Both the position numbers and the translations under genes were made by a program. A stretch of 64,000 nucleotides of DNA from Fimbriimonadaceae bacterium (GTDB taxonomy: Bacteria; Armatimonadota; UBA10988). Below, piece by piece: positions 17,773-25,802 of this stretch. The stretch is from the NCBI GenBank assembly GCA_020850355.1, contig JADZEX010000022.1, positions 62,001 to 126,000 of the forward strand, given 5' to 3'. Each line of letters begins with the position of its first letter. Positions within the stretch are counted from its first letter, which is position 1. Under the pieces are notes generated by a model. It was given only the letters and a program-made list of their open reading frames with translations, did not search any database and was not told the origin of the DNA.

Positions 17773-18585
17773 CTACGACTCGCGCCGTGCCACCAGCGCA
17801 TGCCGCACCAGCTTGTGCTGGAAGAGCGGCGACTCATGGGCCAAGGCCGCGGTCAGGGGGATGTCGCAGGCGGCCAGACGCTCGCGTTGGCAGGCGTGCT
17901 CGGCGGCGCCCTGGTTGACGATCAGCAGCGTGCCGCCGGGCCGTACCGTGCTCCAGGCCGCGCGCAGCAACGTCAGGGGGTCGAACAGCCGCTGCGGCAG
18001 GCCCCAGCGGAGGTGGTCGCGGGGGAACACGAAGGGGAACAGCAGCAGCACCAGGTCGGCCCCAGCGTCCGGCGGCTCGAACGCCGTGGGGCGGTACGCC
18101 ACCCCGTCCAGCCCGGCCGCATGCGCCAGGGCGTGGTCGTAGCGGCTGCGCAGATCGCCGTAGACGCGCCAGGGATCGGCCTCGTAGGCCGTGAGCTGCA
18201 GCGGGCGCGGCGCGGTCGCCTGGAACCAGCGCAGCAGCGCGTGCAGGCCCTGCACGTAGAACCAGTGCGACGGGCCGATGTCAACCGCCGTCAGCGGGCT
18301 GGGCAGCGTCGCGGCGGCCGCGGTCAGGGCGCGCTCCAACAGCTCCAGGTAGAACAGGTTCAGCCGCCAGTGGTGCCGCGTGCTGGCCTCCCGCCAGGCG
18401 GCCAGGTGGTAGCGGTCGATCAGCCGGGCCTCGCGTGAGGCGGCGTCGCTGGCCTGGTCCGGGGGCAGGTGCGCCCAGAGGTCGTCCTTCGGCTCCGGCC
18501 GAAAGCGCAGCCCGCCGCGGCGCCAGTGGACGAGCTGTCGGAGCGGGTAATCGACGGCGTTGCGGAGGCGATGGAACCAGAGCAT
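17773..18585 (-). CDS. Putative class I SAM-dependent methyltransferase-like protein
   Basis: 270 residues, soluble. The pattern of a Rossmann methyltransferase can be traced: PLTAVDIGPSHWFYVQG in place of motif I (DxGxG is only partly kept), an acidic loop LTAYEADP, DLVLLLFPFVFP for motif IV, and RPGGTLLIVNQG for motif VI. The N-terminal 80 residues are basic and Trp-rich, perhaps for substrate or membrane contact. The substrate is unknown; with motif I altered, loss of catalysis is possible. GGAGG precedes the ATG at 18585. It lies in a tight run with the TfoX and WecG genes. Confidence 0.6.
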   Translation of the reverse strand: MLWFHRLRNAVDYPLRQLVHWRRGGLRFRPEPKDDLWAHLPPDQASDAASREARLIDRYHLAAWREASTRHHWRLNLFYLELLERALTAAAATLPSPLTAVDIGPSHWFYVQGLHALLRWFQATAPRPLQLTAYEADPWRVYGDLRSRYDHALAHAAGLDGVAYRPTAFEPPDAGADLVLLLFPFVFPRDHLRWGLPQRLFDPLTLLRAAWSTVRPGGTLLIVNQGAAEHACQRERLAACDIPLTAALAHESPLFQHKLVRHALVARRES

Positions 18586-18603
18586 CGGCGCCTCCGGCCC
18601 GCC

Positions 18604-18936
18604 CTACTTCGGCGGCAAGGCCGCGGTGACCGCCAGGGCGCGCTGCGCCCAGGCCAGCAGTTCGGCGTCGTGCAGCAGCCCCTCGGGCGAGACCAGCACC
18701 CAACCGGTCATCGGCTTGCCGGCCAGCGGCGCAAAGGGCCGCACGTGGGCTGCGGCCAACGCCGCGGCATAGTCCACCGCGCCGACGCGGACCAGCAGGT
18801 CGGCCTCGTGGACGCCGACCGCCAGGTGGCCGTGGTGGAGGTAGCCGATGCAGCCGAACATCCGCTTCGCGCGCAGGTCGGGCTGCCGCTCCAAGACGCT
18901 GGTCAGCCGCTGCCAGAGCCCGTCATCGTAGGCCAT
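18604..18936 (-). CDS. TfoX/Sxy N-terminal-domain protein
   Basis: 110 residues matching the TfoX N-terminal domain: MAYDDGLWQRL, KRMFGCIGYLHHGHLAVGV, LLVRVG, and the C-terminal MTGWVLVSPEGL. In gamma-proteobacteria Sxy/TfoX promotes competence gene expression, but stand-alone N-terminal domains are widespread and of unknown role. A GGCGGAGT ribosome-binding site lies before the ATG. It begins four bases after the WecG fusion ends, so it is co-transcribed with cell-surface genes. Confidence 0.85.
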   Translation of the reverse strand: MAYDDGLWQRLTSVLERQPDLRAKRMFGCIGYLHHGHLAVGVHEADLLVRVGAVDYAAALAAAHVRPFAPLAGKPMTGWVLVSPEGLLHDAELLAWAQRALAVTAALPPK

Positions 18937-18939
18937 CGG

Positions 18940-20736
18940 TTACTCCGCCGGTGGCGCCTGTCGCCACTTGCGCCAGGACTCGCGGGCGATCGCCAGCACG
19001 AAGCGCGGCAGGGCGAGCAGACGGGGTAACCGCTTCGGCTCCTGCCACACGCGGAACAGCCACTCCAGCCCGGCGCGCTGCATCCAGACCGGGGCGCGTT
19101 CCAGCTTGCCGCTGATCACGTCGAAGCTGCCGCCGATGCCGAGGCAGACGGGCACGCCCAGTTCGCGGTACCAGCGCCGGATGAACTGCTCCTGCTTCGG
19201 GATGCCCAGCGCGACGTACAGCACCTGCGGCGCGGCCGCCTGGATCGCCGCCACCACGGCGGCCTCGTCCTGGAAGTAGCCGTCCTGAAGGCCGGCGATC
19301 TGCAGTCCCGGGTTCTCGCGCTGCAGAATGTCGGCCGCCGTCGCGGCGACGCCCGGGGCCGCGCCGAGCAGGTACGGGCGGTAGCCCTGGCTCGCCGCCA
19401 AGGAGGCCAGCCGCCGGACCAGGTCGACGCCGCTGACCCGTTCGGGCACCGGCAGGTCAAACAACCGCGCCGCCCACAGCACGCCGGCACCGTCGGCGGT
19501 GACCAGGTCGCAGGTCCGCACGATCTCGAGCAGCTCCGGCTCCTCGCCGGCCTTCATGATGCCCGACACGTCGGCGGTGAAGACATGGTGCGGCTGCCCG
19601 CTGGCGATGAACCCATCGATCCGCGCCAGGGCCTCGTCGTAGGTCACCGCGTCGATCGGCACCCCGAGGATCTCGACGCGGCCACCGCCGACCACCGCCA
19701 CCTTGGCGGCGATCCGACTGAGCAGGAAGAAGACCGCCAGGGCCAGCGGCAACAGCAGCGCCAGCAGCAGCGCCTTGAGCACAAACGGCACGGTGATCAG
19801 ACCGACCAGGGCCAGCGCCACCAGGCAGCAGTAGGCCTGCAGCGCCAACAGCAGGGCGGTCGAGCGCTGGTGCTCGAAGCCCCGGCGGGCGAGCATGTCG
19901 CCGAGCGTCCGCGCGCGGTCGAGCAGGGCGGGGTCCTGCTGCCCGGCCCGGCGGTACTGCCGGCGCATGTAGACGGCGTTCAGCACCGGCACCGCCAGCG
20001 CCAGCACCGGCAGCGCCACCAGCAAAAACGCGGTGTGTTTGAGCGTGCCGACCAGCGCCAGGACGCCCAACAGGAAACCCACCATCCCAGCGCCGCCGCG
20101 GCCGAGCGTGACCGCCTGCGGGCCGAGCCCCGTGCTCAGCAGCCCGAGACAGGCCCCGCCGAGGGCGGCGCCGAGTGGCAGGGTCAACGGCGAAACCGCG
20201 GCCAGCGGATCGCGGCCGCGGGTCAGCGCGACCAGCAGAAACGTCGCCGCGGCCAGCGTGCCCAGCCCGGCGGTCAGCCCCGGCTGCGGATCGGTGGACC
20301 GCACCAGCACGGCCAGCCCGGCGATCCAGACCACCGTCACCAGGGGCGCCAGCAGCCCGAGGTCGGCGAAACGGTCGGCCAGCAAGGGGATCTTGACGGT
20401 CGCCACCCGCAACGGCGTCAGCCACACCACCAGCAGCGCCGCCAGGACGATCGCCAGACCGGCCTGGTAGGGCCGCCCCCGGCCCTGCTCGCGCCAGAGC
20501 CCGGCCAGCAGCACCCCGATCGCCGCCAGCTCAATCACCCGGAGCTGCCAGACCAGCTCGCCCGGCAACGGCGTCGCGGTCAACCCCGCGGTCAGCGCCA
20601 GAGCGCAGGCCAGCGCCCCGCTCAACTCGCGCCCGCGGACGCCGACCTCGCCGGTGGTGTGTAGCAGCCGACAGAGCTGCCAGGCGACCACCGCGGCGAC
20701 CCCTCCCGGCAGCAGCACGCCACTTGCGAAACTCAC
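18940..20736 (-). CDS. Fusion: WecA/MraY-like membrane domain plus WecG/TagA glycosyltransferase
   Basis: 598 residues. Residues 1-365 form about eleven membrane helices whose layout resembles polyprenyl-phosphate sugar-1-phosphate transferases, including GGAGMVGFLLG where WecA has GDxGSxxLGF. The catalytic Asp residues and the usual HHR-type loop are not recognisable (RRGFEHQRS remains), so this half is probably inactive. Residues about 366-598 are a full WecG/TagA/CpsF domain: VEILGVPIDAVTYDEAL, TADGAGVLWAARL, VSGVDLV, LGIGGSFDVISGK. Such enzymes add a (deoxy)aminosugar to a lipid-linked sugar for exopolysaccharide or teichoic-acid type polymers. A GTG start overlaps the rsfS stop codon by four bases. 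Confidence 0.85.
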   Translation of the reverse strand: MSFASGVLLPGGVAAVVAWQLCRLLHTTGEVGVRGRELSGALACALALTAGLTATPLPGELVWQLRVIELAAIGVLLAGLWREQGRGRPYQAGLAIVLAALLVVWLTPLRVATVKIPLLADRFADLGLLAPLVTVVWIAGLAVLVRSTDPQPGLTAGLGTLAAATFLLVALTRGRDPLAAVSPLTLPLGAALGGACLGLLSTGLGPQAVTLGRGGAGMVGFLLGVLALVGTLKHTAFLLVALPVLALAVPVLNAVYMRRQYRRAGQQDPALLDRARTLGDMLARRGFEHQRSTALLLALQAYCCLVALALVGLITVPFVLKALLLALLLPLALAVFFLLSRIAAKVAVVGGGRVEILGVPIDAVTYDEALARIDGFIASGQPHHVFTADVSGIMKAGEEPELLEIVRTCDLVTADGAGVLWAARLFDLPVPERVSGVDLVRRLASLAASQGYRPYLLGAAPGVAATAADILQRENPGLQIAGLQDGYFQDEAAVVAAIQAAAPQVLYVALGIPKQEQFIRRWYRELGVPVCLGIGGSFDVISGKLERAPVWMQRAGLEWLFRVWQEPKRLPRLLALPRFVLAIARESWRKWRQAPPAE

Positions 20737-21152
20737 GCCGGCAGCTCCACCGCGACCCGCGGCGCGTCGTGCCAGAGGTCCTCGAGGCGGTACTTCTCGC
20801 GGTGCGCCGCGTCGAATAGATGCACCACCACGTCGCCGAAGTCGATCAGCACCCAGCGGCCTTCGTTGACGCCCTCACGGTGCAACGGCTTGTCACCAAG
20901 CTCCCGACCGGCGTCCTCGACCCGCTCAGCCAGCGCCCGGACGTGCCGGTCGGAGGTGCCGCTGCAGATCAGGAAGTAGTCGGCCAGGAGGGTCAGACCC
21001 GCGACGTCCAACAGCACCGGGTCCTCGGCCTTGCCGAGCAGCGCGGCCGTCGCCAGCCCGGTCGCCAGGCGGTGGGCCTCAGGATCACGCAAAGCAGCCT
21101 CCTCCAGCAGTGGCGCCGCAGCCGCGGCGCAGGTCGAATCTAGTCGAGGCAC
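20733..21152 (-). CDS. rsfS: Ribosomal silencing factor RsfS (Iojap)
   Basis: 139 residues. RsfS binds ribosomal protein uL14 and blocks subunit joining during starvation. Family hallmarks: DPVLLDVAGLTLLADYFLIC, SGTSDRHVRALAERV, EGVNEGRWVLIDFGDVVVHLF and REKYRLEDLWHD. The N-terminus is extended by about 25 residues and the GTG start at 21152 is only one possibility, since no methionine occurs in that region. The stop overlaps the WecG-fusion start, indicating translational coupling. Confidence 0.93.
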   Translation of the reverse strand: MPRLDSTCAAAAAPLLEEAALRDPEAHRLATGLATAALLGKAEDPVLLDVAGLTLLADYFLICSGTSDRHVRALAERVEDAGRELGDKPLHREGVNEGRWVLIDFGDVVVHLFDAAHREKYRLEDLWHDAPRVAVELPA

Positions 21153-21224
21153 CGAGGGCTGTCAAGGCACCGGAGGCGCCGCAACCTGGCGGCGGCACGG
21201 GCGGCCAGGCCCGGTCGGCGGCGA

Positions 21225-21596
21225 TCAGACGGAGAGCCGCCGACGTAGCATCGCCTCCAGCTCGGCGCTGGCGCGCTCGGAGCGCGTCGCGAGTAGGCGT
21301 TGGTGGTTGGCCACCTGCCAGAGCCCAACGGCCAGCACCACCAGCGCGGCCGCCAAGAGCCAGCCGAGCCCGCTGCGCTGAATGGCGCATCCGGCAGTCA
21401 CGATCAGCACGCCTGACACCACCCGCAGCGCGGCCGCCTGTCGGCGCAGCGGGGTCACCACGGAAGGTCTTGTGATAGTCGTCAACACGGGCTCCGGCAG
21501 GTTGGACGCCGCCGGCTGACCAACCCGCGTCAGATCGGCATCGATCGGTGGATCGGCCAGCCCGAACTGGGTATCCACGCTGCTCACCTCGCTCAT
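21225..21596 (-). CDS. Small two-helix membrane protein of unknown function
   Basis: 123 residues from the ATG at 21596, which has GGAG eight bases upstream. The first 45 residues are polar. Two hydrophobic segments follow (AALRVVSGVLIVTAGCAI and WLLAAALVVLAVGLW), then a basic, Arg-rich tail, probably cytoplasmic. I do not recognise the family. In the same frame, protein-like sequence continues upstream without a start codon as far as a stop at 21723 (reads GTFGVYTVTLGDGLLRAI), so the gene may be longer than annotated or once joined to the next gene by a frameshift. Confidence 0.5.
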   Translation of the reverse strand: MSEVSSVDTQFGLADPPIDADLTRVGQPAASNLPEPVLTTITRPSVVTPLRRQAAALRVVSGVLIVTAGCAIQRSGLGWLLAAALVVLAVGLWQVANHQRLLATRSERASAELEAMLRRRLSV

Positions 21597-21687
21597 CGGC
21601 CACTCCGCCACGGCACGGATGGCTCGAAGCAGCCCATCGCCCAATGTGACCGTGTAGACCCCGAACGTACCCAGGGCGGTGTTGGTT

Positions 21688-22083
21688 TCATCGTGGCCCG
21701 ACGCCCCGGTCCAACCAGGCGGTCAGCTCCGCGTCAATCTGCGCTTGTACACTCCAGCCGTGCCGCCGCCACAGCAGACCGTAACCGAGTTGCTCCGCCA
21801 GTTCCCGGACCGCGGCGGCGATCTGCTCGACCGCCACCCCGAACGCCGCGCTGTGGGGCGCCGGCCAGCCGCCCTCCTGGCCACGGTGAGCCGCCACGTA
21901 GTCTCTGACGGCTGGCGTCAAGAGAGCGCTGACGGCCAACGGGATTGGGTGTTGGCCTGCCAACCGGCTGACGGGGGCTGGATGCCACCGACACCAGAGC
22001 CAGGTCGCCACCGTGTTCAGGCTCCATGCCAGGGCCCCCGGCCGGGCGATCGCGGCGGTCGCTTGGTGTTCCTGCTCAGCCAT
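21688..22083 (-). CDS. Hypothetical protein
   Basis: About 131 residues from ATG 22083; the frame is open back to a GTG at 22293. From 22083 downward third codon positions are mostly G or C as in the neighbours. Above it, codons such as GGT, AAT and CAA are common, arguing that the upstream part is not coding. The protein has Trp-rich SLNTVATWLWCRWH, then VAVEQIAAAVRELAEQLGY, apparently a helix, and ends in LTAWLDRGVG. No family recognised. Opposite-strand reading of the same stretch looks worse (Pro/Arg/Gln-rich). Confidence 0.4.
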   Translation of the reverse strand: MAEQEHQATAAIARPGALAWSLNTVATWLWCRWHPAPVSRLAGQHPIPLAVSALLTPAVRDYVAAHRGQEGGWPAPHSAAFGVAVEQIAAAVRELAEQLGYGLLWRRHGWSVQAQIDAELTAWLDRGVGPR

Positions 22084-22199
22084 TGGCCCGCACCATCCAC
22101 CGGCCCACAGCCAACCGCTAAGGAAGCTGCCCGCGCGCTGGCGGTCGTCAGGATAGCACTCTGGCGGCCGTCCGACAAGGAAATGACCGAGTGCTGATA

Positions 22200-22237
22200 C
22201 GCTGGTTGTGGTAGCAGTCGCACGACACCAACCAGCG
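22200..22237 (-). terminator. Stem-loop after the GT2 gene
   Basis: Perfect 9-base inverted repeat CGCTGGTTG (22200-22208) and CAACCAGCG (22229-22237) with a 20-base loop, starting 30 bases beyond the GT2 stop codon at 22268. No U-tract follows. It may be an attenuator/terminator or a protein-binding palindrome for the downstream small gene. The rest of 22084-22267 shows nothing else. Confidence 0.35.
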
Positions 22238-22267
22238 CTCCGTGCGGCACCATTGCTGACACCTTGG

Positions 22268-23017
22268 TCAGTCCAGTCGGCCATCGCGGTCACCCGGCGT
22301 CAGGTGGCGGTGCATGCGGCGGGCCTGGAGGGCTTCGCGGAGCATCTTCAGGCCGTCGGCGGCAGCGTTGACTTTGGTGGCCTCGTCGTTGCGCCAGACC
22401 ACCGGCACTTCGGCGATCTGGTAGCCCAGGCGGCGGGCGATGTAGAGGACCTCGACATCGAAGCCCCAGCGCTCGATTTGCTGGCGGCCGAAGACCGCCG
22501 GCAGCACCTCGCGGCGGAACGACTTGAAGCCGCACTGCGTGTCGCGGATGCCGCCCATCACGAAGGTCCGGATGAACAGGTTGAAGCACCGCCCGGCCAG
22601 TTCGCGGGCCAGCGGCTGGTGGACCTCGATCTGGCTGGCGGCCAGGGCGCGGGAGCCGATGGCGATGTCGGCGCCGGCCGTGTGGGCCGCCTGCAGCTTG
22701 GCGAACTCCTCGATGGGGGTCGACAGGTCGGCGTCGGTGAACAGCGCGATGGCGCCGCGGGCGCTCAACATGCCGCGGCGGACGCTGGCGCCTTTGCCGG
22801 CATTCGGCTCGTTCCGCAGCACCGTCGCCGCGGGGAAGCCCGCCAGCTCAGCCGTGGCCACGGCGCTGGTCCGGTCGCTGCTGCCGTCGTCGACGACGAT
22901 GATCTCGGCGCGGCCGGGCCAGGCCGCCAGCCATTCACGAATCCGGCGCAAACCGGCGGGGAGGCGCTGCTCCTCGCAATAGGCCGGCACCACCACCGAC
23001 AGATCAAGCCCGCTCAT
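22268..23017 (-). CDS. GT2 glycosyltransferase, dolichyl-phosphate beta-glucosyltransferase-like
   Basis: 249 residues with a GT-A fold. VVVPAYCEE, IIVVDDGSSDRT (UDP-binding), the DxD motif in FTDADLSTP, GSRA, and CGFKSFRREV/RWGFDVEVLYIARRLGY match the dolichyl-/polyprenyl-phosphate glucose synthase branch of GT2. It should transfer a hexose from a nucleotide sugar to a polyprenyl phosphate at the inner face of the membrane, providing a lipid-linked donor for surface glycans. No transmembrane segment. It overlaps the CCA-enzyme gene by 14 bases; the ribosome-binding site is weak, so coupling is likely. Confidence 0.9.
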   Translation of the reverse strand: MSGLDLSVVVPAYCEEQRLPAGLRRIREWLAAWPGRAEIIVVDDGSSDRTSAVATAELAGFPAATVLRNEPNAGKGASVRRGMLSARGAIALFTDADLSTPIEEFAKLQAAHTAGADIAIGSRALAASQIEVHQPLARELAGRCFNLFIRTFVMGGIRDTQCGFKSFRREVLPAVFGRQQIERWGFDVEVLYIARRLGYQIAEVPVVWRNDEATKVNAAADGLKMLREALQARRMHRHLTPGDRDGRLD

Positions 23018-24215
23018 TGCTCGCGCTGTCCTCCATGAACTGCAGCGCCACGGCGCGGGCCGCGGCCGCGTCGGCCGCCGCGCCGCTGAGTTGCGCCAGG
23101 CGGGCCCGTTCGAGCGCCGGGCCGAAGGCCGGCCCCGGTTGCCACCCGGCCTGCTGCAGGTCTCGCCCGCTGACCCAGGGAGTTGCCCGCCAGGCCGGCA
23201 GGACCTGCTCGGTCAGGAGTCCCAGCCCGGCGGCCGCCGCGGGCTCGTCCAGCTCGCCGCTGACCACGGCCTGCAGCAGGGTGCCATAGCTCTCGGCACC
23301 ATTACGCAACACCAGCGCCGCCAGCTCCGGCGGCCCGCTGCCCGCCAGCGGCTGCGTCCAGGCCAACAGCCGGCGGGCCTGCTCGCGACTCAGCCGCAGC
23401 CGGTCGACCAGGGCGTGGACCACGGCGGCTGGCGGCTGACCCAGCAGTACCGCCAGCCGCCACAACGGCAGGCGCTCCTCGGCCGTCATCCAGGCGGGCT
23501 CGCACGCGGCCAGCCGCGCCAGCCAGGCCTCGCCGGCCGGCAGCCGCGCGAGGTGCGTCGGCGGCACTTCGGGCAGCAGCCGGCCGAGCAGCCCGTCGGC
23601 CGCGCTGTCCGCCAGCGCCGCGGCGCAGTGCGGGGCCGCCAGCCAGAGGCGCAGCTCCTGCCAGACGCGTTCGGCCGCGACCTCGGACAGCCGCCCGGCG
23701 GTCGCCGCCACGGCGGCGCGGGTGGTCGGGTGCAGCTCGAAGCCGAGCTGCGCCGCGAAGCGGTAGGCCCGCACGCAGCGCAACGGGTCGGCCGCCAGGC
23801 TGCCCGGCGCGGCGAGCCGAATCTGGCGGGCCGCCAGATCGGCCAGTCCGCCGGTCGGATCGACCCAGTGCGGCGCGGCCGTGGGCCACTCGACCAGCTC
23901 GCAGGCGATGGCGTTGATGCAGAAGTCGCGCTGCCGGAGGTCCGCGTCGAGGCTGCCCTGCCGCTCGGCGAAGTCGCATTGCAGGGCCCGGTCGCGGGTG
24001 ATCAGCCGCGCCGTCCCCCGCTCGTCGTCCAGGGTGATGCACCAGGCTTCCAGCCGCCGGGCGCACCAGCGTGCCAGCTCCAGGGCGTCGGTGGTGATCA
24101 GGTCGAAGTCGACCACGCCACGTCCGAGTAGCCGGTCGCGGACGCTCCCGCCGACCACCTGCACCGTCGCCGCGCGGCTGCCGAGTTCCCGGATCAGCCG
24201 CGCCAGCGGGTCCAC
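23004..24215 (-). CDS. CCA tRNA nucleotidyltransferase / poly(A) polymerase-family protein
   Basis: 403 residues, class II nucleotidyltransferase. GGSVRDRLLGR and the metal-binding DFD (VVDFDLITT) form the catalytic head; RQRDFCINAIA and DPLRCVRAYRFAAQLGF are the conserved neck motifs. Most such proteins add or repair the CCA end of tRNAs; poly(A) polymerase activity is the alternative. There is no C-terminal HD domain, the region after residue 230 being helical body and tail. The start is a GTG, four bases after the patatin gene. Confidence 0.9.
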   Translation of the reverse strand: MDPLARLIRELGSRAATVQVVGGSVRDRLLGRGVVDFDLITTDALELARWCARRLEAWCITLDDERGTARLITRDRALQCDFAERQGSLDADLRQRDFCINAIACELVEWPTAAPHWVDPTGGLADLAARQIRLAAPGSLAADPLRCVRAYRFAAQLGFELHPTTRAAVAATAGRLSEVAAERVWQELRLWLAAPHCAAALADSAADGLLGRLLPEVPPTHLARLPAGEAWLARLAACEPAWMTAEERLPLWRLAVLLGQPPAAVVHALVDRLRLSREQARRLLAWTQPLAGSGPPELAALVLRNGAESYGTLLQAVVSGELDEPAAAAGLGLLTEQVLPAWRATPWVSGRDLQQAGWQPGPAFGPALERARLAQLSGAAADAAAARAVALQFMEDSASNERA

Positions 24216-24219
24216 CAGC

Positions 24220-25626
24220 TCAGCCGGCGGCCGGCGGCGCGGGCGGCTTCGGGCGACTCAGCGTGTCGCTGACCTTCAGCGCAGCATCGGCCGCGGCGCG
24301 GCTGAGCGCGGTGCACAGCTTGTCGCCGCCAACCGCCCGCCAGGCCGTCGACAGCCCGCCGAGCAACCCCTGGCCGACGTACTTCAGACCCTTGCCGCAG
24401 TGGTAGGCGGTCAGCCGCCCAAGCCCGACCGACTGTTCGCTGACGGCGGCCGCCCACTCGGCGACGGCGACCGGCTCCTTGGCGGCGAGGGCTGGCAGGC
24501 CCTGCTGCTGCAGGTACTCCTCAAACTCGTACCCGAACTCCTGCTGCAGGGTCGGCAGCCGGTCGGTCAACGCCAGCAGGTTGCCCCCACCCGCCCCCAC
24601 GGTGGCGGTCCAGCGCGGACCGTCGACCTCGTCGCTCTGCTGGCCCAGCGCGGCGGCCACCGCCGCGGCGTCGAGGCTGAACAGCCCGCCGCCAGCCAGC
24701 TCGGCCGGCGCCAGCAGGGCCGTCACGCTGCGGCGACCGCTCTCGTAGAGGGCCTGCGTCTTGGTGGTCTCGGCGACGCCCACGCCGCTGACCGCCAGGT
24801 TGACAAAGCGCACCGCCTTGCCGGCCAGCGCCGGGTCGGCCGAGTGCGGGTCGAAGGCGTCGGCGGCGGCCACCGTCAGGGCCTGCGCCCAGTTGGCCCC
24901 GAAGCTCTGCCCGGCGTAGTCGGTGACCAGGCTGAAGGTCTCGTTCTCGTCGAGCCCGGCGTGCAGCCAGAGCAGCCGCGTGACGCCCGGCTGGGCGGCC
25001 GCCACGGCGAGGGCCCGCCGCAGGCGCAGGGCGCCGTCGACGAGGCAGTACTGCTCCAGCGAGAGCGGCCGGAAGAGCCCCGGCAGGCTGGCCGCGGCGC
25101 GGCAGGCCGTGGCGACGTTGACGGCTTCCAAGTCGGCCGCCGTGCGGGCGTAGACCCGGTAGGGCAGGTCACCGGCTTCCTGGGTCTGGTTGGCAAAGAT
25201 CACTTCCCGCCCGCTGTTCAGGTCGACCGTCTGGACCAGCAGCGGCCGGGCCAGGTGACCAAAGCCCTGACGGCCGATCGGCGAGGCCAGCAGGGCGGCC
25301 TGCAGGGCCTCGCCGCAGAGCAGGCCGGGGGTTTCGTAAGGCCGGTCGGAGAGCTTCTCGAGGCCCCCAAAGTCGATGTCGGCGAGGTCTTGCCAGGAGT
25401 GCCTGGCGACCAGCTCGTAGAGGGCGTCGCGGGCGGCTGTGGCGGTGCCGGTGGCGGCATAGAGCGCCCCGGCGATGGCGCCGCCGGAGACGCCGACTAC
25501 CAGATCCGGCTGCTGCCCGGCTTCTTCGAGCGCCTGGAGGGCGCCCACCAGGGCTGCCGCGCGGGCCGCCACGCCGCTCAGCACCACCGCCAGCCGCGCC
25601 TGTTCCCCAGCCGCTTTTCGTGCCAT
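24220..25626 (-). CDS. Patatin-like phospholipase-family protein
   Basis: 468 residues. The nucleophile elbow is GVSGG in VVGVSGGAIAGALYA, and the catalytic-dyad Asp is in LVDGALRL (DGA). The usual oxyanion loop (GGGxRG) is replaced by SGVAARAAAL, which has only one glycine, so full lipolytic activity is doubtful. The N-terminal 210 residues are the patatin domain; the remaining 250, helical, are not recognised. The ATG at 25626 is taken because GGAGG lies eight bases upstream; a GTG three codons earlier lies within that site. The promoter at 25662-25690 fits this start. Confidence 0.85.
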   Translation of the reverse strand: MARKAAGEQARLAVVLSGVAARAAALVGALQALEEAGQQPDLVVGVSGGAIAGALYAATGTATAARDALYELVARHSWQDLADIDFGGLEKLSDRPYETPGLLCGEALQAALLASPIGRQGFGHLARPLLVQTVDLNSGREVIFANQTQEAGDLPYRVYARTAADLEAVNVATACRAAASLPGLFRPLSLEQYCLVDGALRLRRALAVAAAQPGVTRLLWLHAGLDENETFSLVTDYAGQSFGANWAQALTVAAADAFDPHSADPALAGKAVRFVNLAVSGVGVAETTKTQALYESGRRSVTALLAPAELAGGGLFSLDAAAVAAALGQQSDEVDGPRWTATVGAGGGNLLALTDRLPTLQQEFGYEFEEYLQQQGLPALAAKEPVAVAEWAAAVSEQSVGLGRLTAYHCGKGLKYVGQGLLGGLSTAWRAVGGDKLCTALSRAAADAALKVSDTLSRPKPPAPPAAG

Positions 25627-25661
25627 CGCCGCCACCTCCCAGAGCCTCTCAAACCGCGCGT

Positions 25662-25690
25662 ACTCTACCCTAGCCGGGGGGCCTTGTCAA
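25662..25690 (-). promoter_or_regulatory. Sigma70-type promoter of the patatin/CCA/GT2 operon
   Basis: On the minus strand: a perfect TTGACA (complement of 25685-25690), a 17-base spacer, and TAGAGT (complement of 25662-25667), with the start codon 36 bases past the -10. It is arranged back to back with a plus-strand promoter whose -35 lies four bases away. Confidence 0.65.
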
Positions 25691-25693
25691 TCG

Positions 25694-25723
25694 TTGACGG
25701 CCGCCGCCGCGCCATGCTAAACT
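25694..25723 (+). promoter_or_regulatory. Sigma70-type promoter of the M24-like lipoprotein gene
   Basis: TTGACG at 25694-25699, an 18-base spacer, TAAACT at 25718-25723. Directly behind it, at the expected transcript start, is a short hairpin CCCGCC-GATT-GGCGGG (25724-25739). The leader to the ATG at 25803 is then about 70 bases. Confidence 0.6.
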
Positions 25724-25802
25724 CCCGCCGATTGGCGGGTCGGCGGCCCCTCTGGAAGGCCGTCGCAAGGCTCCGCCGAGACACCTGCTGCGGAGTCGCC
25801 CG

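Noticed and set aside
15956-18142. 728-codon plus-strand frame opposite GH5
   Set aside because: Minus strand has GH5 catalytic motifs and a signal peptide; the plus reading has none.
21679-22197. Plus-strand frame of 172 codons in the weakly coding region
   Set aside because: Pro/Gln/Arg-rich without helices or motifs; the minus-strand reading has better third-position GC and secondary-structure pattern.
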